Positions 25,401 to 36,560 of a DNA stretch of 64,000 bases are shown here, one piece after another. The notes beneath the pieces are model-generated. The model ran no database searches. It was not told where the DNA came from and was given only the letters and a program-made list of their open reading frames with translations. The DNA is from Plutella xylostella. Its lineage: Eukaryota > Arthropoda > Insecta > Lepidoptera > Plutellidae. Numbering within the stretch: the first letter of the stretch is position 1; each line of letters opens with the position of its first letter. The stretch covers positions 3,348,001 through 3,412,000 of the forward strand of contig NC_064000.1 of NCBI RefSeq assembly GCF_932276165.1. The letters are read 5' to 3'. The position numbers were made by a program, and so were the translations under genes.

Positions 25401-28400
25401 AAAATAAAAGGTACCTGAAGCTCTTTTCTTTCTCTGCGTAGGCTTTGCAGCGTTACTCATTGGTATTTCGTACGAATTCGACAATCTTACTTCTTCATGC
25501 TCCTACACATGCACGTATAATAAAAAATAAAATCATAACAACAAAAACAATAAAAAAAGATCAATAAATTAACAGTAAAACAATTCCAACCAATAATAAA
25601 AGAAAAGTGAAAAAATAAAAGTATAGTGACAGGTGGTCTATAATTTTATAAGTACCCACCCACAGATCACCCCCGGGTGATCTGTGTACCCACCAGTCCC
25701 ACCATTCTACACTTTTCATACATACCTATATTATTTATTTTATTAATAATTTTTATTAAGTATGAATAAACAAAATTATGCTCACAGAATGGCTGAATCT
25801 GCTGTAAGTGTCATGCTGCTGATCCAAGGGTCCAGAGGGAGAGATGATAGACTCAACGGCAGTTTCCGTTTCTATCGCACACTGTAATTATAAGGCTCAT
25901 TGGTAACTAGCTGATCCAGCGAAGCAGGCAGTGTCTAGTTGAGGAACAAATTCGGAAGACCCAATGATATGTCCAGCAATGGATACCTAATATTAGCTGA
26001 TGATGACATGCTCTATTTACTTACTACTCAACTGACCTCATATTTATCACCGAAGGTCCGTCGCAAGGCGTCATCCAGCGTCTTGACATCGGTTTTGGAA
26101 GAGATGCTTATTTTGATTTGGTCTCTGTTATGATCCAAGATGGTCTTGGTGGACTCGTAGAGAAACTGGGGCTCGTCCAGCATGGATACCGATAATGTTA
26201 TTTGTGTAGCATCCCTGAAAAATATAATTTTAAGAAGACTGTCGAGTTGGTAATTCAAGGCATTAATTTATCCTCCAGATTGGAAGGATCCTCGTTATCC
26301 AACAATTAATAGACAGCAGCTGTACCGCCTGTGAATCGTGAGTACATCGCTATCGCTACACAAATCTGGTCAACAGCGCGCTGCAGCGTGAATTGGCCAT
26401 AATAGACGGGCGAGTAAATCCAGCAGTGACAGTTTATTATTGCCCGTCGGAAGCACTCTACTTTAGTCATTGTGCACTGGCGAGCTTTAGGTACCTATTG
26501 ATCAGCCATAAAACGGCAGTTTTACTCTGCCGTCTATCAAGGCATTAAACCTACAGTCTATTACACATGTCTTGAGTGCGGGGCGTCCCGCGCCGGCAGT
26601 AGTCGCGGCTGCAGCAATACTGTACAGTGAGTATATCTACACACCTGGCTCGCTGCACACGCCGCACACGCTCGCTGCACACGGCGAGCAGCTCGTGCGG
26701 GGCGTCCCGCGCCGGCAGTTGTCGCGGCTGCAGCAATACTGTACAGTGAGTATATCTACACACCTGGCTCGCTGCACACGCCGCACACGCTCGCTGCACA
26801 CGGCGAGCAGCTCGTGCGGGGCGTCCCGCGCCGGCAGTAGTCGCGGCTGCAGCAATACTGTACAGTGAGTATATCTACACACCTGGCTCGCTGCACACGC
26901 CGCACACGCTCGCTGCACACGGCGAGCAGCTCGTGCGGGGCGTCCCGCGCCGGCAGTAGTCGCGGCTGCAGTTATACTGTACAGTGAGTATATCTACACA
27001 CCTGGCTCGCTGCACACGCCGCACACGCTCGCTGCACACGGCGAGCAGCTCGTGCGGGGCGTCCCGCGCCGGCAGTAGTCGCGGCTGCAGTTATACTGTA
27101 CAGTGAGTATATCTACACACCTGGCTCGCTGCACACGCCGCACACGCTCGCTGCACACGGCGAGCAGCTCGTGCGGGGCGTCCCGCGCCGGCAGTAGTCG
27201 CGGCTGCAGTTATACTGTACAGTGAGTATATCTACACACCTGGCTCGCTGCACACGCCGCACACGCTCGCTGCACACGGCGAGCAGCTCGTGCGGGGCGT
27301 CCCGCGCCGGCAGTAGTCGCGGCTGCAGTTATACTGTACAGTGAGTATATTTACACACCTGGCTCGCTGCACACGCCGCACACGCTCGCTGCACACGGCG
27401 AGCAGCTCGTGCGGGGCGTCCCGCGCCGGCAGTAGTCGCGGCTGCAGTTATACTGTACAGTGAGTATATCTACACACCTGGCTCGCTGCACACGCCGCAC
27501 ACGCTCGCTGCACACGGCGAGCAGCTCGTGCGGGGCGTCCCGCGCCGGCAGTAGTCGCGGGTGCAGCAGGATGGTGGCTGAGCCGTGTGCCGTGTTGAAG
27601 TCCAGCCAGGAGGTCACGCTGTCTGTCGGCTGAGGAAAAAGATAATGGTATTTGACAAAGGTTTTGTCTTGAGAGTATCATTATTAATTATGAAAAAGAA
27701 AGTTGTGAGTTAGAGTGTGATTGTTATTCTTGGGAAAAAGCTTGAAGATGATGAAACTGCTGCTATCAGGTATGTACCTACCAACTTCTACATAAAATTT
27801 TACACCTAGTCACGTATACTTTAGGAATCTACGGGACTTTATAAGGCGAACAAAAAAGGATTAGTTAACATACTGCTATACCTAAGTACCTACTTACCGA
27901 TATAATAGTAACATTTCCAACTATCAACTGGCGGCATATCACTGAAGTGACCTGACCGCTTTGTTTGTTCAGGGCGTTCAGGAAATCTCTCGCATCCTGA
28001 AAATTATAGGTAGGTATTAACTATATTTTATAGTTCTAATCATAGACTAAATACCATATATGTCCCAATCGAGTTTTACAGCTGCTTTTTTCATTCAGTC
28101 CAACGATTTATGCAGCTCGTGCGCAACAATATAGCGCAACAATAATAAAAATGGCAACAACAATACAGAGCACGATTCCATCCGCCATTTTGAAATTGTT
28201 ATTCTCTCTCCTAAACACAAAAACTAACCTTAAAAAAGTCCACAAAGGGCCTTTCCAAGAACACCTGGACGCTGTCCCCAGGGAACCCCTCAGTGAGCCA
28301 GCGCTCGGCCGCCGCGCGCCGCGCCGCCGCGTGCTGGCGCCGCACCAGCCAGCGCAGCAAGAGCTCTAGGATCACTAGCTGGGTGGGCCAGTGCTGGCAC

Positions 28401-29989
28401 ACGGACATGTGTGCGCAGAGCTTTGTGCTGTTGGGAGGGTTGAGGTTGTGGATGAAGGGTGTAGGAAAATTATCGACCAATACACATACCTACACAGATA
28501 TAGTTAAAAGTTGCCGAATCGGGCACTATATGCCATTCCACTAGGAAAGACATCTGACAGAAACCTTATTACATGCGAATAAGGGAAGTTTTTGTTTTTA
28601 TCAGACGTCTTTCCCGTGGAATGGGATACCTATAGTGTGCTAGTTGGGTACTACAGACAGAACTATCTAATCATCATCAGCCCGTAATCATGCATCCACT
28701 GCCGGTCATAGAATAGAGGCCTTCTCACACAAAGCACAACACTTTGTAGGTACTCCGCCTACCTCATCCAGCCACTACAAACACTACTATCTGAAGCTTA
28801 TTGCTCATTCTTAATCTGCACTCCAGAACCTACCTACATGCTCCTTGATAACTAAAGGTCGTATATTCAAAATTCAAAACAAACATAAGCTGCCACTTAC
28901 AAATAGGCATCAAACTTCCCCGCGAGCTGAGATCTCACATCGCGGCTGCTCAGCTGGCTGCACTGGTTCAGACAGCGGATCACCTCGTACTTCTGTCTCA
29001 AGTCCAGCTGTTCACACGTGGCCAGGTCTAGCAGACTCTCGAATATATGCTCCGCTAGCAGGTTGCAGATGCACGCGTCTTTCAGTTTTATTTGCTGAAA
29101 TTGATGTTGAATTTAAAATTAGTTTAGGTTAGGAGTTGATTGCGTTCACAAAAGCTGCGTTCTTAAACTGCTCACTGGTTACAAAGCCGGGAATCGAACC
29201 GGGGAAGTGCGATCTTTGGTAGGTACAATTAGCCAGCGTTAAATACCTAAAGGTGAGCCTAACTACCTAAATTATAAATCGTAGCGGAATTTAGTTAAGT
29301 ACTAACGAATGATTACTGATTTAGGCCACATTGTTGCAGTGAGTTGCGGCACTGCGTTATTTTCCATTTGTAAGACATGATTCTGAAAAATTTATGGATA
29401 GCAATGGGGCCTCGCCCTAACCGATTAAAAACCAGCTCGGTACTGATGTTGATGATGATGTAGTTACCAGGCAGTCATTTGATTTAAGTTTTTTAGGTAT
29501 AGTTACGTAACTATAGGTAGGTACTCACGTTAATCAACTTCAATATAGCCTCCACAAACTGCCACCAATGAGTGCAGTGTTTTATAAGGTACTTTCTAGA
29601 GCCCTCAATCCAGTATTTCAGCAACGATATGAGATCATTGGCTAAGATGCTCCAAGTTTTAGACGGTGGCCATTTCAGAATTTTCTCAAATATTGTGAAC
29701 GCCGCGCCTGTTTCTTGATACTTGCTGAAGTACTGAAAATGGAAATAAAAGATTAACTAGTTATAATCTCTGTTCTAAGTAAGTATACATAAAGTTAGCT
29801 TAAGCAATAAGCATACAGTCGTGTTACCTAACTTACCTCAACTTCAAAATAGCAAATTTTCTTTAGCGCCAAGACTGAAGACATGTTGAGTGGAACTTGA
29901 GAGCTCTCATATTTAGATGCATGGTCTTGAGTAAACGAAACGTAGGCATTAAAATTGTTGATACTGCTAATTGCTTTTATGACAGCCAT
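19417..29989 (-). CDS. SYCP2: SYCP2-like synaptonemal complex / meiotic chromosome axis protein
   Basis: Fourteen exons, all GT-AG and in phase: 29989-29837, 29732-29529, 29094-28901, 28427-28229, 27996-27898, 27629-27478, 26214-26037, 25881-25786, 25502-25415, 25109-25042, 24297-20637, 20367-20268, 20120-20034 and 19573-19417. They encode about 1811 residues. The first ~280 residues look helical, like the ARM-like domain of SYCP2. The next ~110 fit the SYCP2 Spt16M-like domain (WLDFNTAHGSATILLHP, then KTDVKTLDDALRRTFGDKYE). A 1220-codon Lys/Ser/Asp-rich disordered exon follows. A C-terminal coiled coil of about 110 residues (MQEHYNKMKEENTRMFEQL) ends the protein. Family role: with SYCP3, SYCP2 organises meiotic chromosome axes. 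The length is near vertebrate SYCP2 (about 1500). The assignment rests on architecture and short motifs. Confidence 0.68.
19634..20005. mobile_element. 372-bp MITE with ~80-bp inverted repeats in the last SYCP2-like intron
   Basis: Ends CAGTGTGTTGTTTTTCGGAC are perfectly inverted and flanked by TA. The inverted repeats run on for about 80 bp through 'cccccatatg' with few mismatches. The TA duplication and CAGTG ends suggest mobilisation by a Tc1/mariner-type transposase. There is no coding capacity. Confidence 0.75.
20637..24297 (-). CDS. SYCP2: Giant disordered exon 11 of the SYCP2-like gene
   Basis: A 3661-bp exon with no internal stop. It is framed by an acceptor after 24298 and a donor at 20636-20635. 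It encodes low-complexity sequence rich in Lys, Ser, Asp and Glu, with basic patches (KRGRPLKRR, KRRGRKPKN) and acidic Ser runs (SDSEDED, LTEDDDESSSR). The patches resemble nuclear localisation signals or AT-hook-like segments, and the acidic runs look like kinase substrates. Antisense open frames within it are shadows. Confidence 0.85.
24371..24589. mobile_element. 219-bp foldback MITE in an SYCP2-like intron
   Basis: About 50 bp at each end are perfectly inverted, starting ATGTACGGTGGCCTGCGCCT. The centre is unpaired and noncoding. It lies just upstream of the giant exon's acceptor. Confidence 0.75.
24723..25009 (+). mobile_element. tRNA-derived SINE, copy 2 (SYCP2-like intron 10)
   Basis: Same head, A/B boxes and body as the copy at 16360. 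It ends in a (GT)n and T-rich tail. A direct repeat TTATTAATTATTT flanks it on both sides (about 24710 and 25010), which is a target-site duplication typical of LINE-driven retroposition. Confidence 0.88.
26570..27560 (-). repeat. 119-bp tandem array copied from the end of SYCP2-like exon 6
   Basis: The motif GGGCGTCCCGCGCCGGCAG recurs at 26581, 26700, 26819, 26938, 27057, 27176, 27295, 27414 and 27533, a constant 119-bp period. Read on the minus strand, each unit holds the last ~83 bp of exon 6, its donor (GCCAG/GTGTGT) and 36 bp of intron ending in CTGCAG. The copy nearest 27560 is the true exon end. The others lie in intron 6 and are nearly identical, with few substitutions (for example TTATAC for AATACT). 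GC-rich. Confidence 0.92.
28523..28640. mobile_element. 118-bp foldback in an SYCP2-like intron
   Basis: About 38 bp at the left (GCACTATATGCCATTCCACT) pair with the right end (inverse of GCACACTATAGGTATCCCAT) with several mismatches. It lies between exons 3 and 4. An antisense LINE-tail fragment follows at about 28671-28735. Confidence 0.5.
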
Positions 29990-30998
29990 TATCTCAATTT
30001 TCATAGAATTTCAGTTTTTCTCGGAAAACTAAAACAATGGAGAAAATAATGCACGCCAACGCCATTAAATTTCCCGCGATACGACAAGTTTAAAAAAAGA
30101 AAAAAGTAGTTTTTTTCTTTGTGGTAGGTTTGTGTTTTTTTCAGACTTTTTATGGGTGTATAGAGTATCTTTACGAATGTTATTATTCAGCGAATGTGAT
30201 AAAAGCACAGTCAGTACAGTATAGGTAATAAGTAAAAATAACAGCAGCGAGGGGCCAAAAAATACAAATGATTTTATAATTTATATTTATTTAATATAAT
30301 TTATTATTTTATTATTTTTTATTTATATAATTTATATTTATTCCATTTCAGGCACCCTTTAACGCTGAGAGGGATCTATAGCGGCTGCTGCTACTGCGGC
30401 TGGTCCCCAGAATATTAACTGGGTTCTAAATATTTTTTCGTATGATAACACTGTAACACCCCATTCTACCAACATGACAACAATAAAAGAATGAAAGCGT
30501 TTGGTTATGGCTAACGTAGAGTCTTGATTTGTTATTTACATTTATTGTTAGCATTGCTATAATTTGAAAGCTCTTTTCCTTGCCATTTTCGATAGTTGAT
30601 TATTTTTATTGCTAATAATTTACAATACAATTCATATAATTATCTAAAAGTAATTACAAAGTAACACGTTGCCGCACACTTTTTATGAAACAAAACGCAA
30701 TTAACGATCATGTTTGGTTTGTTAAGTTGGTATTCGTCACCTACCAAGAAAAAAGGTTCCGCGAAAAAGCAAGGTTTGTGTTTAGAAAGGAATTTAGTGA
30801 TAAAATACGCTGTGACGACATAATATTGAGTGAGATAACATGCGAGAGTGAATCATACAATAGTATACAAACTCGGTCGTCCTTTATCAGTGCAATACAG
30901 TGAGTAATGGTGTCCGCATCTCAGCGCAGTTTTCGACGGCCGTAACCCGTCGATTTACTATATAATATGCTGGGCAAACAGAACATAGAAGAGGAATT
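29990..30998. other. Divergent intergenic region between SYCP2-like and GlcT
   Basis: The start codons face away from each other 1.0 kb apart, so both promoters should lie here. The stretch 30280-30345 is an almost pure A/T low-complexity block. A 72-codon open stretch (30685-30903) ends just before GlcT and more likely belongs to its 5' leader than to a protein. No clear core-promoter motif was seen. Confidence 0.5.
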
Positions 30999-32192
30999 AT
31001 GATGCCCATGGTGTATACGGTGTATGGCTTCGCCATATTCTTCATGCTCGCATGGGTGGTGCTGTGGTGCCTGCACATCCTGGCGCTGTCGTACTCGAAG
31101 TGGAAGCTCCACCGGAGCGTGGACCGCGCGCCGCCGGAGACGCCGTACCTGGGCGTCTCCATCCTCAAGCCGCTGTCCGGCGTCGACCCCAACCTGCTCT
31201 CCAACCTGGAGACGTTCTTCTCGCTCGACTACCCGACCTACGAGCTGCTGTTCTGTGTCGAGGACGAGCACGACCCGGCCGTGCTGCTGGTGCACAGCCT
31301 CATGCAGAAGCACAGCCACGTGGACGCGCGCCTGTTCGTGGGCGGGCTCAGCGTCGGCGTGAACCCCAAGATCAACAACATGCAGCCGGCGTGGCTGGCG
31401 GCGCGCCACCCGCTGGTGCTGGTCAGCGACGCGGGGCTGCGCATGCGCGACGACGCACTGCTCGACATGGTGCAGCAGCTGGCGCCCGACGTGGCCATCG
31501 TGCACCAGATGCCCTTCACCTGCGACGCGGAGGGGTTCGCCGCGGTCTACGAGAAGATCTACTTCGGCGCGTCGGCGGCGCGCATGTACCTGTGCGCGGA
31601 CCTGCTCGGCATCAACTGCCACGTGGGCATGTCGTCGCTGGTGCGCCGCGCCGCGCTGGAGGAGGTGGGCGGGCTGGCCGCCTTCGGCGACTACCTGGCG
31701 GAAGACTTCTTCATGGCGCAGGCGGTGGTGGCGCGCGGCTGGCGGCTGCGCGTGGCGTCGCTGCCGGCGCTGCAGAACTCGGGCGCGCGCTCCGTGGCCG
31801 CGCTGCAGGCCCGCCTGGCGCGCTGGGCTAAGCTGCGGCTGCACATGGTGCCGATAACCACCATGCTGGAGCCGCTGAGCGAGTGCCTCCCGCTCGGGGC
31901 CGGCGCTGCGTGGGCCGCGTCGCAGCTGTTTGGTGCTGAACCTCTGCCTTTCTTTTTGGTGCATGTGCTACTGTGGTTCTTGTCGGACTGGCTGCTATTG
32001 TGTTCATCGCAGAATGGATCACCTCCGTTCTCTAAAGTAGAGTTCCTTTTGGGCTGGATCTGGTGTGAGTGCTGTGCGCCGCTGCTGCTTGTGACCGCTA
32101 TCACAAGGCCCGAGATCTCGTGGCGGACTCGCTGCTATAAACTGGACTGGGGTGGTAAAGCCCATGAGTTGAAACCGAAGCTCAAGTTCTGA
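30999..32192 (+). CDS. GlcT: Ceramide glucosyltransferase (GT21 family)
   Basis: A single uninterrupted 397-residue frame. It transfers glucose from UDP-glucose to ceramide, the first step of glycosphingolipid synthesis, on the cytosolic face of the Golgi. Seen: an N-terminal membrane anchor (about residues 7-30), SILKPLSGVDPNL, ELLFCVEDEHDPA with D92, NPKINNMQPAW, VSDAG with D144, YLAEDFF with D236, and the QARLARW motif ending R275-W276. These positions coincide with the D1, D2, D3 and (Q/R)xxRW residues known in human UGCG. Hydrophobic segments near residues 300-345 form the C-terminal membrane region, and the protein ends near ISWRTRCYKLDWGGKA. SDAG replaces the usual SDSG. The frame has two adjacent ATGs. 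The coding GC content is far above its surroundings. Confidence 0.96.
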   Translation: MMPMVYTVYGFAIFFMLAWVVLWCLHILALSYSKWKLHRSVDRAPPETPYLGVSILKPLSGVDPNLLSNLETFFSLDYPTYELLFCVEDEHDPAVLLVHSLMQKHSHVDARLFVGGLSVGVNPKINNMQPAWLAARHPLVLVSDAGLRMRDDALLDMVQQLAPDVAIVHQMPFTCDAEGFAAVYEKIYFGASAARMYLCADLLGINCHVGMSSLVRRAALEEVGGLAAFGDYLAEDFFMAQAVVARGWRLRVASLPALQNSGARSVAALQARLARWAKLRLHMVPITTMLEPLSECLPLGAGAAWAASQLFGAEPLPFFLVHVLLWFLSDWLLLCSSQNGSPPFSKVEFLLGWIWCECCAPLLLVTAITRPEISWRTRCYKLDWGGKAHELKPKLKF

Positions 32193-32500
32193 GTGAGATG
32201 TATCTTAGTAACAATATTTTGTTCTACTGCATGGTTGTACTCTCAGTTACGTATATATTTGGAATATTTTTATTCTGAATGGGTATCCTTTCAACCATGA
32301 CTGAATTTGTGAGGAGTGTTTGTGATATTTATAAAATACTTAAGTTTTATTTAATTTTTATTGAATCATGGTCACTTGTTGCTTTGCTGAATGTGCTGTA
32401 AATATTCATTATAATTTGTTTGAGATGTTAGCAATGTGTAAATATTTGTTACTATGTAACAGAAGAATGTCAAATAGCAATACTTAATACTTGAATGTAT

Positions 32501-32506
32501 AATAAA
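32501..32506 (+). terminator. GlcT poly(A) signal (AATAAA)
   Basis: AATAAAG lies 309 bp after the GlcT stop in an AT-rich 3' UTR. It is the first good hexamer in the right orientation. Confidence 0.6.
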
Positions 32507-32802
32507 GCGATTGTTTAAACCTTATCAATTATGAAACCATTTTCCAATACAAAATGTCTATCTAACTTGAAGTATTGCTTATTTACCACTTCCAAAGAAC
32601 CTTCATATTTCCATTACATTATTCATAGATAAACTATTGCTATCTACTGATGAACAACTGCTGTTTACCTAGCTATCTAGTATCTAGGGAGTGCCGAAAC
32701 TTCCTGTATATTCTGTAAGGGCTAATATTTGCCGACACTAATGCTAGAGTCCTCCATAACGCATACCTAACTTTCCTGTATAAATTGGCCAAGTACCAAC
32801 TA

Positions 32803-32946
32803 AAGTCTGTTTTTTAATCTCAGATACAAAATTGACAGATTTTTCGATTCCACGATGAAGTAAAATATTGTTCTATTGGCGGGAAAATCGACTGATGAAC
32901 CGTTCAGAATCTGTCAATTTTGTATCTGAGATTAAAAAACAGACTT
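32803..32946. mobile_element. 144-bp MITE downstream of GlcT
   Basis: Ends AAGTCTGTTTTTTAATCTCA are inverted for about 37 bp and flanked by TA. The pairing is nearly perfect. Noncoding. Confidence 0.7.
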
Positions 32947-35145
32947 TAGAGTTACCCCAAAATCGAATGAACAATAGTTTGTTGTCGTGCCCAACATACA
33001 CCCAACTAATAGGCCTAACTATAGATTAGTTTACTTCACTGCAATACTATCGATACGAATAATGTAGTTTGAAAATATAGTATTGAATTCCTTCAATTAA
33101 CGATACTGGACTATAGCAACACTAAACCTCGCCATATATTATCATAATCCAACCTTCCCAGAAACATTGACTATCTGTTTTAAACAAAGATAATGCTGGC
33201 TATGTGTAATCTAATAAGATATACATAATGTATAGCTTAATATCTTTCCCAGAGCCCATTTCCCAAAATCGTGGCTACAACTGATAACACTGAGCAGTGA
33301 ACTAGATAATAATGATAAGTTAGGGTGCCGGCACACGACCGACAATCGGACCGACTATTTGTAGTAGGAAAATAGAACATAGTTGGCCATACCGCAACGC
33401 AGACGTCCGATGAAAAGTCTAAGAAATAGATTGTAAATCAGAAAAAACGGGTTAATTATCTGCCGTAGGACAGTATAAAAAGTAGGGCATGTGCCGGCAC
33501 CCTTATGAATCCGCACCGCCACGCCACGCCACCGCCAGTTGGTCCTTGAGTCAGACATGACATGACTATGTATAATGGCTTATTCATTGTTAAAAACAAA
33601 GCCACGGTACAAAGTAGCGGGTCAAACTACGTAGACGGGTCAATAATTAATGAAGGACAGAATGCTCAATTTTCATAACTACAGCGGAGGTTCTTGTCAC
33701 GAAAACATACTTTTTATGAGTCGTACTTATTAGCTATTTCATGTGACTCATGACCTACCTGCATTAAACTGTTATGCCTGTTTATAAGCCTACGTACACG
33801 GTATTTGATCGAATGAATTCTTTATTTAATTCCTGTGTATCTTGCATATTATACGTCTATACAGTGGACTGCAACACTCACCTGCAAAAGACCTGGCTAC
33901 AGAACCTTGCCGAATGTTTGAACTTGTCCGCTATAGAGCTGTTCCAAGCTACAACATCCCGGGCCCAAGTGGCCACAATGAGAGCCAATCTACGATAGTA
34001 GGTAGATGGAAGATTAAGAAGAAGTAAGCTGCAAGGAAACCTTACGCCTTCAAAATAGCAATCTCACTATAAGAGAGGTCAGGTGTCTGTGTAGGCGACT
34101 ACACTCTACCATAGACTATATTATAGTCTATCTATGACTACCTAGCCTAGGTATAGCAAGTTCTTGGGTATAGGTATAGGTAACGCATGTAAAAATAAAG
34201 AACATGGCGGACAGATTCAAGCTCTCTTGCTTTAGAGCCGAACGACCACTGCAGGCTAAACTGAGTTAGTTTTGGTGGACGTTCGGCTTGTGTAGATCTG
34301 ATTTCATCTTCCAACATCTCTTTCCCTTATGAAACGCCGCCATTTTCATAGCTTCTTTATTAACGAAGTACAGGTACCTGATCCGACTTCCATAATGTTC
34401 CTTTTTTCAGTAAGTACAACAGGTTCTAAACGAATCTTGAGGATTCATCATCCCACCGAAGCAATTTTATAGCGAACGTCATTCGTACCTAGAGCATCAC
34501 TAACTAGCGATAGTCCTATTCACAACTAATATTCTCTTATCTTGGTCGGTCCAAGGCCCTATAGCTATGAATGGCAGTTTCGACTGAATTCGAACCTAAG
34601 AACTTCAGCACCTAACTACTAATGTACTAACTGCGTCATCTGGTGTTGAGGATAAATGGTTCAGCTGAAATCCGATCGATAAGTTCATGTAGGTGTGCGT
34701 AGATAATATTATTATGTATCTTTTTTGTGGGGAAAATGTCGAAATCCCAAATTCGGAGTGATATCTATAATTTTCCTTATCATTCTTGGAATTATGCTCA
34801 CGTGAATCACATCAGGTAGGTGGTAACTATAGATAGGGCTTATATTTACTACTTACATGATATTGATAAGTATAAAATATGATAGCTAACGTACAGTGGC
34901 CTGCACAGAAACTGACCTCTCTTAGGGTTACATAGCTACTGAGAGTGTTTTTTTTGCAGCCCACTGTACCTCTAGACATTATTCATTTAGGTATGCCGTA
35001 TGTGGTGATAGTAATATTTTCATATTTTTTTAACAAAGACTGCACCTACGATGTGCATATCCTAGACCTATGTACCTATGTATGTATATCCTAGTCTTGT
35101 AACAATACATGTGCTTGGTAATAGTAGGTATAAATTTTATACATA

Positions 35146-35325
35146 GTACAGATGCTGGGCGACGGGCGCCGGCGGAGATGCAGGTCGAGACGGAGATGGC
35201 GGGACGACCTGGACAAATTTGATAACAACTAGGCTGAGGGTGCACAGGATCGAAAGGTGTGGAAGATAAAAGGGGAGGCCTTTGCCCAGCAGTGGGAAAA
35301 CAAGTAGGCTAAGAAAAAAAAACAG
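35146..35325 (+). mobile_element. LINE 3' fragment
   Basis: Broken frames encode RRRWRDDLDKFDNN, then AQDRKVWKIKGEAFAQQWEN, followed by an A-rich end. This is the C-terminal signature of a non-LTR reverse transcriptase. Stops interrupt it. Confidence 0.65.
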
Positions 35326-35783
35326 ATATCTACCTACCTACATAGTGCCTGTTTATCCTTATCATCACACGCCTGAACAAAATCGGTAACCCCGATCGAT
35401 GGTTAGGCTGCCTGTCCACCAGAGCGGAGCGAGCGGGCTAGCGGAGCGGTGTGCTGAGGCAGCAGTACAGAAGCCAGTTCAAAAATGATGCCAGCTTAGT
35501 CGTGTTATTTTGATATTTACCTATGTAACTAGTTATGTACCTTTTGTCTCTTTACGTACAACATATACAATACATGTTTTGCTGTTATGTCCGTCGTGTT
35601 ATGTACTTATGATATTTGTTATAAGCAGATAATGCACGCACACTTGAGCATACACTACAAAAGTGTTTATAAGATAAATAACAATACCTAGGTAGGTACT
35701 TACATATCCAATCCATCTTACATGTCCCCCACCAGCATGTCCAATGCGTTTAGTAGGTGTATTATTGTTATAAATAACACGAA

Positions 35784-35850
35784 ACTGTGCCGATGGTCCC
35801 GGGTTTGAACCCGGCCGGGGCACAAGTTGTTTAAAAGCAGATATTTTTTT
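35784..35850 (+). mobile_element. Truncated tRNA-like SINE fragment
   Basis: It contains GCCGATGGTCCCGGGTTTGA with a B box, then 'cagatatt' as in the full SINEs. The 5' part and body are missing. Confidence 0.5.
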
Positions 35851-35867
35851 TCTCAGATATTCTTCTT

Positions 35868-36106
35868 CCTAGCCTTCTCTTATTTAGGGTCGACTTTGTG
35901 CGTCATGTCACGCCCTTTTACCCTATCCTCTGTCATATCCCCATTCAATCCACACCACACTCTCATATTTTCTTTCACACAATCAAGCCACGCCACGTCT
36001 TTCTTGGTCTTCCTCTATTACGCCTTCCTTCAGGTCTCATTTCCAACACTTTCTTTGTAACATAGTTATCTTCTCTTCTCATGACATGCCCAAACCATTT
36101 TTTTTT
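35868..36106 (-). pseudogene. LINE reverse-transcriptase C-terminal remnant
   Basis: On the minus strand it reads WFGHVMRREDNYVTKKVLEM, then RPRKTW. After a one-base frame change it continues LDCVKENMRVWCGLN. This is the familiar C-terminal block of lepidopteran non-LTR retrotransposons, broken by a frameshift. Confidence 0.65.
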
Positions 36107-36560
36107 TCAGATATTGTTTGTTAAATGCTCGTGTTGCGTGAAACCTGCAACCCAGGCAGTTGGCAGACGCCAAGCGTGGAGATTGTGGTAACTATTAAGA
36201 ATTCCAAATTTGAACGAGATCTGTTACAGTGTATTATCGTTAGTACCTATATAGGTAGTTATATGAGGTGTGTGCGAGTATTTTGTTGTATATTTGATGA
36301 GAAATAAATCTAAAAACCAGTCATTCACGGCATTGAACACTAAAGAAGATTATTCTTATTTAACTAGTGTAAATTGAACTGTTAGTTTTCCTACGATACA
36401 ACCCTGACTATCTTTATAGGTAGGCAGTTAAGCACACCAAACCAAGACCAAACCGGATAGCGTTTCGAGGAAATTCAAGACAGACTGCGGTTTCCCTATG
36501 TCACTGAACGGTTAGAGTTACCTTCCTAACTACTTATAACTAAGACCCCTTTTACACCTA

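Larger units (their letters stand above)
32950..36560. other. Intergenic region, repeat fragments only
   Basis: No host gene was recognised. A foldback with ends GGGTGCCGGCACA spans about 33324-33504. A 75-bp hairpin with TACAGTGG ends lies at 34895-34970. The rest is AT-rich DNA with scattered LINE and SINE pieces listed separately. Confidence 0.5.

Noticed and set aside
26570..27560. CRISPR-like regular array
   Set aside because: The 119-bp units are contiguous with no unique spacers, in a eukaryotic intron, and derive from an exon end.
26551..27617. Repetitive open frames with RVRRVQRARCVDILTVQYCC on both strands
   Set aside because: They are translations of the 119-bp array. Only exon 6 (27478-27629) fits the gene.
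30921..31964. Long open frames overlapping GlcT, including 347 codons antisense and 259 codons in another sense frame
   Set aside because: They exist only because the GlcT exon is very GC-rich. Composition is Arg/Ala/Gly/His-biased with no recognisable domain.
33774..33998. Short frame containing CNTHLQKTWLQNLAECLNLS
   Set aside because: It may be a transposon fragment but no family could be recognised; too weak to annotate.
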